Part shown: positions 1 to 13,097 of the stretch, piece by piece | Layout of the letters: the number at the start of each line of letters is the position of its first letter | Numbering within the stretch: position 1 is the first letter of the stretch | NCBI RefSeq assembly: GCF_000002995.4 | Contig: NW_025062327.1 | Coordinates: 1-35,164 of the forward strand | Reading direction: 5' to 3' | Origin: Brugia malayi | Lineage: Eukaryota > Nematoda > Chromadorea > Rhabditida > Onchocercidae | Length of the DNA: 35,164 nucleotides | Position numbers and translations under genes: made by a program | The notes under the pieces: model-generated | Told to the model about the DNA's origin: nothing | The model's input: the letters and a program-made list of their open reading frames with translations, nothing else | The model's database searches: none

Positions 1-189
1 TAATTTAAATTGAAAAAGACATAATTTGAACTTAATTGATTACTTTCTATGCTCTGTATGGGCACTGGTCACATTCGTGTGGTCATTTTTCAACTTAAAT
101 AATTTTAATAACTGAGTTTTGAACATTATTTCAGCATTAAAATAAATTAAATTTTTAAACAGTGATATTTTTAAATCATTCTCGCATTT

Positions 190-1120
190 AAAAATAAATT
201 TTAATTCAAATTTAAAACGCTAATATTAAAAATATGTTCCAATTTGTATTAGATTTTGTATATAGAACTAAAAAGAAGTTCTAGTAATAGCAAATTTCAA
301 TTTAATTAAGTGTATAAACAACTAAATAATATAACTTAATTTGAAAAAAGTCATAATTTGAACTTAATTGATTACTTTCTATGCTCTGTATGGGCACTGG
401 TCACATTCGGTGAGGTCATTTTTCAACTTAAATAATTTTAATAACTAAGTATTAAACATTATTTCAGCATTAAAATTAATTAAATTTTTAAACAGTGATA
501 GTTTTAAATCATTCTTTAATTAAAATTAAATTTTAGTTCAGATTTAAAATTTTAATATTATTGCAATTAGTATTAGTTATTTTATATAGAATTTGAAAAT
601 AAGTTCCAGTAATAGCAAATTAAAATTTAGTTAAGTGTTTAAACAACTAAATAATATAACTTAATTTGAAAAAAGACATAATTTGAACTTAATTGATTAT
701 TTTCTATTCTCTGTATGGGCACTGGTCACATTCGGTGTGGTCATTTTTCAACTTAAATAAATTTAATAAATAAGTTTTAAACATTATTTCAGCATTAAAA
801 TTAAATAAATTTTTAAACAGTGATATTTTTAAATCATTCACGCATTTAAAAACAAATTTTAATTCAAATTTAAAACGTTAATATTAAAAATATGTTCCAA
901 TTTGTATTAGATTTTGTATATTGAACTAAAAAATAAGTTCTAGTAATAGCAAATTTCAATTTAATTAAGTGTCTAAACAACTAAAAAATATAATTTAAAT
1001 TGAAAAAAGACATAATTTGAACTTAATTGATTATTTTCTATTCTCTGCATGGGCACTGGTCACATTCGATGAGGTCATTTTTCAACTTAAATAATTTTAA
1101 TAATTGAGTTTTAAACATTA
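190..1120 (+). repeat. Higher-order block A, copy 1
   Basis: This block of about 930 bp recurs at about 4671-5601 with a constant offset of 4481 bp: cores 393, 718 and 1052 correspond to 4874, 5199 and 5533. Diagnostic variants are shared, including the AACTAAGTATTAAACATT stretch after 410 and CTAAAAAGAAGTTCTAG near 245-285. A shorter third copy covers about 7179-7700. Several units were therefore duplicated together rather than one by one. Confidence 0.85.
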
Positions 1121-1260
1121 TCTCAGCATTAAAATTAATTTTTTAAGTTCTTGTATTAACAATTTTCAATTTAATTAAGTGTCTAAACAGCAAAAAATAT
1201 AATTTAAATTGAAAAAAGACATAATTTGAACTTAATTGATTATTTTCTATTCTCTGTATG
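1052..1260 (+). repeat. Representative short (about 209-bp) satellite unit
   Basis: This core-to-core interval of 209 bp is an example of the short unit type. After the core and the sequence CATTATCTCAGCATTAAAAT it passes straight to TTTTTTAAGTTCTTGTATTA, skipping the block of about 124 bp found in long units. Nearly identical short units follow from 1575 and 1784. Such units also occur at 5533, 8355, 9181, 15968, 16177, 16720, 18247, 19447, 20303, 20512, 21055, 21597, 22464 and 23318, among others. The deletion has the same endpoints in each copy I checked, so it is most simply one ancestral event spread by array turnover. Confidence 0.9.
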
Positions 1261-2326
1261 GGCACTGGTCACATTCGGTGTGGTCATTTTTCAACTTAAA
1301 TAATTTTAATAAATAAGTTTTAAACATTATTTCAGCATTAAAATTAATTAAATTTTTAAACAGTGATATTTTTAAATCATTCTCCAATTAAAATTAAATT
1401 TTAATATTAAGAAAACGCAGCAATTTGTATTAGATTTTCTATATTGAACTAAAAAAGTATTTCTAATATTAGAAATTTTCAATTTAATTAAGTGTCTAAA
1501 CAACTAAAAAATATAATTTAATTTGAAAAAAGTCATAATTTGAACTTAATTGATTACTTTCTATGCTCTGTATGGGCACTGGTCACATTCGATGAGGTCA
1601 TTTTTCAACTTAAATAATTTTAATAATTGAGTTTTAAACATTATCTCAGCATTAAAATTAATTTTTTAAGTTCTTGTATTAACAATTTTCAATTTAATTA
1701 AGTGTCTAAACAGCAAAAAATATAATTTAAATTGAAAAAAGACATAATTTGAACTTAATTGATTATTTTCTATTCTCTGCATGGGCACTGGTCACATTCG
1801 ATGAGGTCATTTTTCAACTTAAATAATTTTAATAATTGAGTTTTAAACATTATCTCAGCATTAAAATTAATTTTTTAAGTTCTTGTATTAACAATTTTCA
1901 ATTTAATTAGGTGTTAAAACTGCTTAAAAATATTATTTAATTTGAAAAAAGACATAATTTGAACTTAATTGATTATTTTCTATGCTCTGTATGGGCACTG
2001 GTCACATTCGGTGTGGTCATTTTTCAACTTAAATAATTTTATTAATTATGCTTTAAACATTATTTCAGCATTAAAATTAGTTAAATTTATAAACAGTGAT
2101 AGTTTTAAATCATTCTCGCATTTAAAAATAAATTTTAATTCAAATTTAAAACGTTAATATTAAAAATATGTTCCAATTTGTTTTAGTTTTTGTATATCGA
2201 ACTAAAAAATAATTTCCGGTATCAGCAAATTTCAATTTAATTAAGTGTCTAAACAACAAAAAATATAATTTAAATTGAAAAAAGACATAATTTGAACTTA
2301 ATTGATTACTTTCTATGCTCTGTATG

Positions 2327-2524
2327 GGCACTGGTCACATTCGGACAACTTAAATAATTTTAATAATTGAGTTTTAAACATTATTTCAGCATTAAAATTA
2401 ATTTTTTAAGTTCTGATATTAGCAAATTTCAATTTAATTAGGTGTTTAAACTACATAAAAATATAATTCAATTTGAAAAAAGATATAATTTGAACTTAAT
2501 TGATTATTTTCTATGCTCTGTATG
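2327..2524 (+). repeat. Representative 198-bp satellite unit with core-side deletion
   Basis: This unit has the short-unit deletion and a second deletion directly after the core: CACATTCGG is followed by ACAACTTAAATAA, so the usual GTGTGGTCATTTTTC stretch is missing. The same shortened core flank appears at 2839 and 4018. A related junction, CATTCGGTCAACTTAAATAA, is seen at 8565, 19990 and 23005, where it sits in long units of 302-332 bp. The two deletions are therefore separable modules rather than a single haplotype. Confidence 0.85.
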
Positions 2525-4670
2525 GGCACTGGTCACATTCGGTGTGGTCATTTTTCAACTTAAATAATTTTAATAATTGAGTTTTGAACATTATTTCAGC
2601 ATTAAAATAAATTAAATTTTTAAACAGTGATAGTTTTAAATCATTCTCCAATTAAAATTAAATTTTAATATTAAGAAAACGCAGCAATTTGTATTAGATT
2701 TTCTATATTGAACTAAAAAAGTATTTCTAATATTAGCAAATTTCAATTTATTTAGGTGATTAAACAACTAAAAAATATAATTTAATTTGAAAAAAGACAT
2801 AATTTGAACTTAATTTAATATTTTCTGTGCTCTGTATGGGCACTGGTCACATTCGGACAACTTAAATAATTTTAATAATTGAGTTTTAAACATTATTTCA
2901 GCATTAAAATTAATTTTTTAAGTTCTGATATTAGCAAATTTCAATTTAATTAGGTGTTAAAACTGCTTAAAAATATTATTTAATTTGAAAAAAGACATAA
3001 TTTGAACTTAATTGATTATTTTCTATGTTCTGTATGGGCACTGGTCACATTCGGTGTGGTCATTTTTCAACTTAAATAATTTTAATAATTGAGTTTTAAA
3101 CATTGTTTCAGCATTAAAATTAATTAAATTTTTAAACAGTGATAGTTTTAAATCATTCTCGCATTTAAAAATAAATTTTAATTCAAATTTAAAACGCTAA
3201 TATTAAAAATATGTTCCAATTTGTATTAGATTTTGTATATAGAACTAAAAAGAAGTTCTAGTAATAGCAAATTTCAATTTAATTAAGTGTATAAACAACT
3301 AAATAATATAACTTAATTTGAAAAAAGTCATAATTTGAACTTAATTGATTATTTTCTATCCTCTGTATGGGCACTGGTCACATTCGGTGTGGTCATTTTT
3401 CAACTTAAATAATTTTAATAAATAAGTTTTAAACATTATTTCAGCATTAAAATTAATTAAATTTTTAAACAGTGATATTTTTAAATCATTCTCGCATTTA
3501 AAAATAAATTTTAATTCAAATTTAAAATTTTAATATTAAGAAAATGCGGCAATTTGTATTAGATTTTGTATATTGAACTAAAAAATAAGTTCTAGTAATA
3601 GCAAATTTCAATTTAATTAAGTGTATAAACAACTAAATAATATAACTTAATTTGAAAAAAGTCATAATTTGAACTTAATTGATTACTTTCTATGCTCTGT
3701 ATGGGCACTGGTCACATTCGGTGTGGTCATTTTTCAACTTAAATGATTTTAATAATTATGCTTTAAACATTTTTTCAGCATTAAAATTAATTAAATTTTT
3801 AAACAGTGATAGTTTTAAATCATTCTCCAATTAAAATTAAATTTTAATATTAAGAAAACGCAGCAATTTGTATTAGATTTTCTATATTGAACTAAAAAAG
3901 TATTTCTAATATTAGCAAATTTCAATTTATTTAGGTGATTAAACAACTAAAAAATATAATTTAATTTGAAAAAAGACATAATTTGAACTTAATTTAATAT
4001 TTTCTGTGCTCTGTATGGGCACTGGTCACATTCGGACAACTTAAATAATTTTAATAATTGAGTTTTAAACATTATTTCAGCATTAAAATTAATTTTTTAA
4101 GTTCTGATATTAGCAAATTTCAATTTAATTAGGTGTTAAAACTGCTTAAAAATATTATTTAATTTGAAAAAAGACATAATTTGAACTTAATTGATTATTT
4201 TCTATGTTCTGTATGGGCACTGGTCACATTCGGTGTGGTCATTTTTCAACTTAAATAATTTTAATAATTGAGTTTTGAACATTATTTCAGCATTAAAATA
4301 AATTAAATTTTTAAACAGTGATAGTTTTAAATCATTCTCCAATTAAAATTAAATTTTAATTCAGATTTAAAATTTTAATATTATTGCAATTAGTATTAGT
4401 TATTGTATATAGAATTTGAAAATAAGTTCTAGTATTAACAATTTTCAATTTAATTAGGTGTTAAAACTGCTTAAAAATATTATTTAATTTGAAAAAAGAC
4501 ATAATTTGAACTTAATTGATTATTTTCCATGTTCTGTATGGGCACTGGTCACATTCGGTGTGGTCATTTTTCAACTTAAATAATTTTAATAATTGAGTTT
4601 TAAACATTGTTTCAGCATTAAAATTAATTAAATTTTTAAACAGTGATAGTTTTAAATCATTCTCGCATTT

Positions 4671-5601
4671 AAAAATAAATTTTAATTCAAATTTAAAACG
4701 CTAATATTAAAAATATGTTCCAATTTGTATTAGATTTTGTATATAGAACTAAAAAGAAGTTCTAGTAATAGCAAATTTCAATTTAATTAAGTGTATAAAC
4801 AACTAAATAATATAACTTAATTTGAAAAAAGTCATAATTTGAACTTAATTGATTACTTTCTATGCTCTGTATGGGCACTGGTCACATTCGGTGAGGTCAT
4901 TTTTCAACTTAAATAATTTTAATAACTAAGTATTAAACATTATTTCAGCATTAAAATTAATTAAATTTTTAAACAGTGATAGTTTTAAATCATTCTTTAA
5001 TTAAAATTAAATTTTAGTTCAGATTTAAAATTTTAATATTATTGCAATTAGTATTAGTTATTTTATATAGAATTTGAAAATAAGTTCCAGTAATAGCAAA
5101 TTAAAATTTAGTTAAGTGTTTAAACAACTAAATAATATAACTTAATTTGAAAAAAGACATAATTTGAACTTAATTGATTATTTTCTATTCTCTGTATGGG
5201 CACTGGTCACATTCGGTGTGGTCATTTTTCAACTTAAATAAATTTAATAAATAAGTTTTAAACATTATTTCAGCATTAAAATTAAATAAATTTTTAAACA
5301 GTGATATTTTTAAATCATTCACGCATTTAAAAACAAATTTTAATTCAAATTTAAAACGTTAATATTAAAAATATGTTCCAATTTGTATTAGATTTTGTAT
5401 ATTGAACTAAAAAATAAGTTCTAGTAATAGCAAATTTCAATTTAATTAAGTGTCTAAACAACTAAAAAATATAATTTAAATTGAAAAAAGACATAATTTG
5501 AACTTAATTGATTATTTTCTATTCTCTGCATGGGCACTGGTCACATTCGATGAGGTCATTTTTCAACTTAAATAATTTTAATAATTGAGTTTTAAACATT
5601 A
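4671..5601 (+). repeat. Higher-order block A, copy 2
   Basis: Second copy of the block at about 190-1120, in the same orientation with the same unit order (325, then 334 bp) and the same diagnostic variants. Similarity drops after the short unit that begins at 5533, whose continuation (TTCTGATATTAGCAAATTTC) differs from that of copy 1 (TTCTTGTATTAACAATTTTC). Confidence 0.85.
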
Positions 5602-8600
5602 TTTCAGCATTAAAATTAATTTTTTAAGTTCTGATATTAGCAAATTTCAATTTAATTAGGTGTTAAAACTGCTTAAAAATATTATTTAATTTGAAAAAAG
5701 ACATAATTTGAACTTAATTGATTATTTTCTATGTTCTGTATGGGCACTGGTCACATTCGGTGTGGTCATTTTTCAACTTAAATAATTTTAATAATTGAGT
5801 TTTAAACATTATTTCAGCATTAAAATTAATTAAATTTTTAAACAGTGATATTTTTAAATCATTCTCGCATTTAAAAATAAATTTTAATTCAAATTTAAAA
5901 TTTTAATATTAAGAAAATGCGGCAATTTGTATTAGATTTTGTATATTGAACTAAAAAATAAGTTCTAGTAATAGCAAATTTCAATTTAATTAAGTGTATA
6001 AACAACTAAATAATATAACTTAATTTGAAAAAAGTCATAATTTGAACTTAATTGATTACTTTCTATGCTCTGTATGGGCACTGGTCACATTCGGTGTGGT
6101 CATTTTTCAACTTAAATGATTTTTATAATTATGCTTTAAACATTTTTTCAGCATTAAAATTAATTAAATTTTTAAACAGTGATAGTTTTAAATCATTCTC
6201 CAATTAAAATTAAATTTTAATATTAAGAAAACGCAGCAATTTGTATTAGATTTTCTATATTGAACTAAAAAAGTATTTCTAATATTAGCAATTTTCAATT
6301 TAATTAAGTGTCTAAACAACTAAAAAATATAATTTAATTTGAAAAAAGACATAATTTGAACATAATTGAATATTTTCTGTGCTCTGTATGGGCACTGGTC
6401 ACATTCGATGTGGTCATTTTTCAACTTAAATAATTTTATTAATTATGCTTTAAACATTATTTCAGCATTAAAATTAGTTAAATTTATAAACAGTGATAGT
6501 TTTAAATCATTCTCGCATTTAAAAATAAATTTTAATTCAAATTTAAAACGTTAATATTAAAAATATGTTCCAATTTGTTTTAGTTTTTGTATATCGAACT
6601 AAAAAATAATTTCCGGTATCAGCAAATTTCAATTTAATTAAGTGTCTAAACAACAAAAAATATAATTTAAATTGAAAAAAGACATAATTTGAACTTAATT
6701 GATTACTTTCTATGCTCTGTATGGGCACTGGTCACATTCGGTGTGGTCATTTTTCAACTTAAATAATTTTAATAATTGAGTTTTGAACATTATTTCAGCA
6801 TTAAAATAAATTAAATTTTTAAACAGTGATAGTTTTAAATCATTCTCCAATTAAAATTAAATTTTAATTCAGATTTAAAATTTTAATATTATTGCAATTA
6901 GTATTAGTTATTGTATATAGAATTTGAAAATAAGTGCTAGTATTAACAATTTTCAATTTAATTAGGTGTTAAAACTGCTTAAAAATATTATTTAATTTGA
7001 AAAAAGACATAATTTGAACTTAATTGATTATTTTCTATGTTCTGTATGGGCACTGGTCACATTCGGTGTGGTCATTTTTCAACTTAAATAATTTTAATAA
7101 TTGAGTTTTAAACATTGTTTCAGCATTAAAATTAATTAAATTTTTAAACAGTGATAGTTTTAAATCATTCTCGCATTTAAAAATAAATTTTAATTCAAAT
7201 TTAAAACGCTAATATTAAAAATATGTTCCAATTTGTATTAGATTTTGTATATAGAACTAAAAAGAAGTTCTAGTAATAGCAAATTTCAATTTAATTAAGT
7301 GTATAAACAACTAAATAATATAACTTAATTTGAAAAAAGTCATAATTTGAACTTAATTGATTACTTTCTATGCTCTGTATGGGCACTGGTCACATTCGGT
7401 GAGGTCATTTTTCAACTTAAATAATTTTAATAACTAAGTATTAAACATTATTTCAGCATTAAAATTAATTAAATTTTTAAACAGTGATAGTTTTAAATCA
7501 TTCTTTAATTAAAATTAAATTTTAGTTCAGATTTAAAATTTTAATATTATTGCAATTAGTATTAGTTATTTTATATAGAATTTGAAAATAAGTTCCAGTA
7601 ATAGCAAATTAAAATTTAGTTAAGTGTTTAAACAACTAAATAATATAACTTAATTTGAAAAAAGACATAATTTGAACTTAATTGATTATTTTCTATTCTC
7701 TGTATGGGCACTGGTCACATTCGGTGAGGTCATTTTTCAACTTAAATAATTTTAATAAATAAGTTTTAAACATTATTTCAGCATTAAAATTAATTAAATT
7801 TTTAAACAGTGACATTTTTAAATCATTCTCGCATTTAAAAATAAATTTTAATTCAAATTTAAAATTTTAATATTAAGAAAATGCGGCAATTTGTATTAGA
7901 TTTTGTATATTGAACTAAAAAATAAGTTCTAGTAATAGCAAATTTCAATTTAATTAAGTGTATAAACAACTAAATAATATAACTTAATTTGAAAAAAGTC
8001 ATAATTTGAACTTAATTGATTACTTTCTATGTTCTGTATGGGCACTGGTCACATTCGGTGTGGTCATTTTTCAACTTAAATGATTTTTATAATTATGCTT
8101 TAAACATTTTTTCAGCATTAAAATTAATTAAATTTTTAAACAGTGATAGTTTTAAATCATTCTCCAATTAAAATTAAATTTTAATATTAAGAAAACGCAG
8201 CAATTTGTATTAGATTTTCTATATTGAACTAAAAAAGTATTTCTAATATTAGCAATTTTCAATTTAATTAAGTGTCTAAACAACTAAAAAATATAATTTA
8301 ATTTGAAAAAAGTCATAATTTGAACTTAATTGATTACTTTCTATGCTCTGTATGGGCACTGGTCACATTCGGTGTGGTCATTTTTCAACTTAAATAATTT
8401 TAATAATAATGCTTTAAACATTATTTCAGCATTAAAATTAATTTTTTAAGTTCTTGTATTAGCAATTTTCAATTTAATTAAGTGTCTAAACAACTAAAAA
8501 ATATAATTTAATTTGAAAAAAGACATAATTTGAACTTAATTGATTATTTTCTATGCTCTGTATGGGCACTGGTCACATTCGGTCAACTTAAATAATTTTA

Positions 8601-11186
8601 ATAATTAAGTTTTAAACATTATTTCAGCATTAAAATTAATTAAATTTTTAAACAGTGATAGTTTTAAATCATTCTCCAATTAAAATTATATTTTAATATT
8701 AAGAAAACGCAGCAATTTGTATTAGATTTTCTATATTGAACTAAAAAAGAATTTCTAATATTAGCAATTTTCAATTTAATTAAGTGTCTAAACAACTAAA
8801 AAATATTATTTAATTTGAAAAAAGACAAAATTTGAACTTAATTGAATATTTTCTGTGTTCCGTATGGGCACTGGTCACATTCGATGTGGTCATTTTTCAA
8901 CTTAAATAATTTTAATAATTCAGTTTTAAACATTATTTCAGCATTAAAATTAATTAAATTTTTAAACAGTGATAGTTTTAAATCATTCTCCAATTAAAAT
9001 TATATTTTAATATTAAGAAAACGCAGCAATTTGTATTAGATTTTCTATATTGAACCAAAAAAGAATTTCTAATATTAGCAAATTTCAATTTATTTAGGTG
9101 ATTAAACAACTAAAAAATATAATTTAATTTGAAAAAAGACATAATTTGAACTTAATTGATTACTTTCTATGCTCTGTATGGGCGCTGGTCACATTCGGTG
9201 TGGTCATTTTTCAACTTAAATAATTTTAATAATAATGCTTTAAACATTATTTCAGCATTAAAATTAATTTTTTAAGTTCTTGTATTAGCAATTTTCAATT
9301 TAATTAAGTGTCTAAACAACTAAAAAATAAAATTTAATTTGATAAAAGACATAATTTGAACTTAATTGATTATTTTCTATGCTCTGTATGGGCACTGGTC
9401 ACATTCGGTGTGGTCATTTTTCAACTTTAATAATTTTAATAATTGAATTTTAAACATTATTTCAGCATTAAAATTAATTAAATTTTTAAACAGTGATAGT
9501 TTTAAATCATTCTCCAATTAAAATTAAATTTTTATATTAAAAATATGCTCCAATTTGTATTAGATTTTGTATATTGAACTAAAAAATAAGTTCTTGTAAT
9601 AGCAAATCTTAATTTAATTAAGTGTCTAAACAACTAAATAATATAACTTAATTTGAAAAAAGTCATAATTTGAACTTAATTGATTACTTTCTATGCTCTG
9701 TATGGGCACTGGTCACATTCGGTGAGGTCATTTTTCAACTTAAATAATTTTAATAAATAAGTTTTAAACATTATTTCAGCATTAAAATTAATTAAATTTT
9801 TAAACAGTGACATTTTTAAATCATTCTCGCAATTAAAAATAAATTTTAATTCAATTTTAAAATTTTAATATTAAGAAAATGTCGCAATTTGTATTAGATT
9901 TTGCATATCGAACTAAAAAATAATTTCTGGTATCAGCAAATTTCAATTTAAATAGGTGTTTAAACTGCTTGAAAACATAATTCAATTTGAAAAAAGTCAT
10001 AATTTGAACTTAATTGATTATTTTCAATGCTCTGTATGGGCACTGGTCACATTCGGTGTGGTCATTTTTCAACTTAAATAATTTTAATAATTTAGTTTTA
10101 AACGTTATTTCAGCATTAAAATTAATTAAATTTTTAAACAGTGATAGTTTTAAATCATTCTCGCAATTAAAAATAAATTTGAATTCAAATTTAAAATTCT
10201 AATAATAAGAAAATGCTGCAATTAGTATTAGTTATTGTATATAGAACTTAAAAATAAGATCTGTTATTTGCAAATTTCAATTCAATAAAGTGTTTAAACT
10301 ACTAAAGAATTTTATGTGTAATTGTTGTTAACGAATAAAAATTATAAAAATAGATTCATTCGCAACAGATTCGTTTATACTAACTCCAAGTCACAACCAA
10401 AAAAAAGTTTTCTAACAAAGGCTTATACTTTTGGATCTAAAATTCTTGGATTTGTTATTGTTTTCTTTAGATTTCTTTGATGAGTAATCTTTATGCATTT
10501 TATATGTTTTATTTCTCACAGAAATTTTATGATATCCTTGGTTTATAGTAATAATTTTAGTTTTATTTATAGTTTCTTACAGCAAATTTTTTTTTTTTCA
10601 TTTTTCTTTATTGGAAAAATGCATAATTCCATTATTTAGGAGTAACTAATGAAGTATTCATCAGAGTATGTAATTTAATAATTTTCCAAAAAATTAATCT
10701 CAGAATTAGCAACTAAAATAGAAAATATTTTCTAAGTATATACCTTATTTTTATTTAATATTAAAATTATTGCAAGAAATAAACTTCATACACATTCGAG
10801 ATTTTGTTGAAGAGTTGATTTCAATGCTACTGTAAATTTCTAATTTTTAATTTTTTCATTTGTGATACTCTTTATTGAACTTAATGAGATTAATCAAACA
10901 TTGCTTAAGCTAACAGTAGCAAAAGTCTTCAAAAATAACAGAGCTTAAAATTTTTGGACAAAAAAGAAAGCCGAAATTAATTTCAACGTATAATCAGAAT
11001 ATGTCCGATTATATCGCATTGCATCGTATCATTCGTATATTGTAAATAAATAATTTTGCTTTCAGAATTTCATTTATACTAAAATAATTTTTATAATACA
11101 GCGAAATATTTCATTAATTAAAAATTTATTCATTCTGTAAAAGTTTAATTCCAGAGATTATTTGCAAAATATTATCACAGATGCAC

Positions 11187-11207
11187 TAATTAATTAATTA
11201 ATTAATT
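11187..11207. repeat. (TAAT)n microsatellite
   Basis: About five consecutive TAAT tetranucleotides. It is a simple repeat typical of AT-rich eukaryotic intergenic DNA, with no function suggested. Confidence 0.9.
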
Positions 11208-11461
11208 CTTCAATACGCTGTCGATTACAATGATCGCAGATAATTCTTTGAAATGAATGTTTTAAATATTTCAGTTATTCCATCTTCCATTATTTATACT
11301 ACAGTACAAATTTTATGGTAAATAAAATTATTGCAATGAGGAAGTGTGATTGATTTGCAACGTTTAATTTAACAATGTAGAATTAAAAATTCATAATGAT
11401 TTATAATTTTTCATAAATTTTATTTTAAATTCAGTGGAAGAATTCTTTCTACTAAATGAAG

Positions 11462-11517
11462 TTTGTAAAAACGTTTATCAACTATTTATCAACTAATTTG
11501 TAAAAACGTTTATCAAC
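11462..11517. repeat. 21-bp direct repeat pair
   Basis: A 21-bp sequence beginning TTTGTAAAAACG and ending TTTATCAAC occurs at 11462-11482 and again at 11497-11517, a period of 35 bp. Part of it (TTTATCAACTA) is also present between the two copies. It is a small local tandem duplication. Confidence 0.85.
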
Positions 11518-11663
11518 AATCATTTCTATAAAAAGGTTCTAAATTTGCCATAAAATAATAGGTATAAGAAAAGAATTATAATTGTCATTTAAATTCATCC
11601 AGAAAAAACAAGAAAATTGAATTATGAAATTAAATCGAATTGTTGAAAAAGGAGAATAATTTT

Positions 11664-11745
11664 AGATTGTTTCATTTAATTTTATTATGTGATCGGATGA
11701 ATAAAATACAGAAAGTATTTTCTCTAAAATTAAATGAAACAATCT
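11664..11745. repeat. Perfect inverted repeat (21-bp arms, 40-nt loop)
   Basis: The left arm at 11664-11684 (AGATTGTTTCATTT followed by AATTTTA) is the exact reverse complement of the right arm at 11725-11745. The 40-nt loop between them contains GATCGGATGAATAAAATAC. No target-site duplication is evident just outside the arms, so a miniature transposon is not demonstrated. A fold-back hairpin in DNA or RNA is possible. Confidence 0.85.
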
Positions 11746-12728
11746 ATACAAATGGTTAGCCAAGTAATCAAATAGAAACAATGCAAATATGTCAAATGAG
11801 CCAAATGTTGAGCCACGAAGAAAAAAAAAAGTTATATCGAATAAAATTTCAAATTTCTTAAACTTGATTTTCATTTCAATTTTTTTTACACCGTGACTGG
11901 TAATTTGATATTGGTACATTTTAGATAGTTGGCATTTATTGGCCAGCAAAAAAAAAAAGAAAAAAAAATTGAGCAGAGCAGTTCAACTATAAACTCTATA
12001 CAATACGTACCAATAGCTCTAAAAAATTCCATAAACTAATTTAGGATAAAATTCTCTGAGATTTCCCACATTTATCATTATAATAAAACCGGATTAAATT
12101 ACTTTCTGAAGCGATACAATCAAGCTAATTAATCCGAATTTCCTTGCCAAGGAATGACTTTCGACAAGAGAATACAAATATGCACTAATAGTACCAAAAG
12201 CAGCATCGATACTTCTCAAAATACCTAACCTGATAAGTCTTATGTTTTTGCATAAGCAGCGGCTATCCGAAAAAAAAAAATGACAAAAAATGCTATTTTT
12301 AATTCATAATTTTAATAATTCTATGTTTATAAATTACTGTTATTATTTCATTTCATTTTTTTTTTTTCGAATAATTTTAAAAACTTCCAAAGCATATCAA
12401 CAAATAAAAGTAGAAATTGATTTTATTAATTGTATTTAGCAAAATTTCTCGAAAGAAAAAGAGTACGCCATCAAATCTAAGCACAGTCATATACAATTAA
12501 GTAAAATAATATAGGCCATTTGACAATTGTATGTTGTACGAAAACTTGGATATTTCCTGCAAGATTCAATCTTTCTTGTTTATCTGAAAAATTTCAAAGT
12601 CTCAAATTGGTTCAAATAATAATTAAACATTAAACAAATGTTGTTTGTTTCGTTTAGAAAAAAAAATGCTGCTTAATTAAGTAGTTAATTTTTTCAATTA
12701 CTTAGATAGGATTATGAAAAAGGAAAGA

Positions 12729-12747
12729 TGTTGTTGTTGTTGTTGTT
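12729..12747. repeat. (TGT)n microsatellite
   Basis: About six consecutive TGT/GTT trinucleotides following GGAAAGA. Simple repeat. Confidence 0.9.
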
Positions 12748-12883
12748 ATACTGAAAAAAATAAAAAAGAATAGCTTTGGGAAGAAAAAACATTCAAACAA
12801 ATTGATCATTGATTGAATTAATTAATCTTTTCTTTATTAATTATTCACTCATCATAATTCTTTCACTTATACATCCTATCAAA

Positions 12884-12902
12884 TCTCTCTTCTCTCTCTC
12901 TC
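12884..12902. repeat. (CT)n microsatellite
   Basis: A CT-dinucleotide run with one interruption, followed by CGCGATATG. Simple repeat. Confidence 0.85.
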
Positions 12903-13097
12903 GCGATATGTCTTAATTAGCCATATCTTATCACTAATCACTAATTCATACTGGATGATAATTTTTATTTCTTGTTTGCCATTAATTATTGCAAAGTGCA
13001 TAAAAACAGTGATAAAAGATTAATAATTAAGTAATTTGGTATTACTAAATACAATTAATAAAACCAATTTGTATTCTCAATTTTTGCTAATTTTTTC

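Larger units (their letters stand above)
1..10307 (+). repeat. Tandem satellite array 1, forward orientation, 35 core copies
   Basis: AT-rich tandem repeat whose units share a near-invariant core, TATGGGCACTGGTCACATTC. Cores (position of GGCACTGGTC) lie at 61, 393, 718, 1052, 1261, 1575, 1784, 1994, 2327, 2525 and so on to 10039, 35 in all. Distances between them are almost always about 333, 325, 314, 210 or 198 bp, with one of 302 bp. Around the core, each unit has a stretch ending in TTGATTACTTTCTATGCTC upstream, and downstream GGTCATTTTTCAACTTAAAT followed by AT-rich sequence. Long units carry an extra middle block, containing AAACAGTGATAGTTTTAAAT, that short units lack. The array starts before the window. 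It ends inside a unit at about 10307, where sequence similar to AAGTGTTTAAACTACTAAA gives way to unrelated DNA. Function unknown; a centromeric or heterochromatic satellite is possible but not shown. Confidence 0.97.

Noticed and set aside
57..110. Nuclear-receptor response element in the core (TGGTCA/AGGTCA half-sites)
   Set aside because: The half-sites are nine bases apart, outside the usual spacing of one to five, and no gene lies nearby to be regulated. Kept only as part of the conserved-core observation.
1969..2157. Repeated 62-residue frames on the satellite (also at 6366, 10014, 16362, 16904, 18765, 21239, 21781 and inverted at 33898)
   Set aside because: They are the same stretch of satellite unit open by chance in one frame, start at TTG or similar non-AUG codons, and are broken by indels in most other units. 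No domain or signal peptide pattern is convincing.
2146..2331. Repeated 61-residue minus-strand frames beginning Met-Pro-Ile-Gln (also at 6543, 16539, 18066, 19257, 21416)
   Set aside because: They start at GTG in the reverse of the conserved core and are satellite translation only. Their recurrence reflects DNA repetition, not protein conservation.
1..10307. CRISPR array
   Set aside because: The repeats are hundreds of bases long, AT-rich, and the sequence between cores is itself repeated. There are no unique spacers and no cas genes, and the context is eukaryotic.
11662..11949. 95-residue minus-strand open frame in the AT-rich region
   Set aside because: Composition is that of random AT-rich sequence (Phe, Ile, Lys, Leu), its end lies in the hairpin, and no domain is recognisable.
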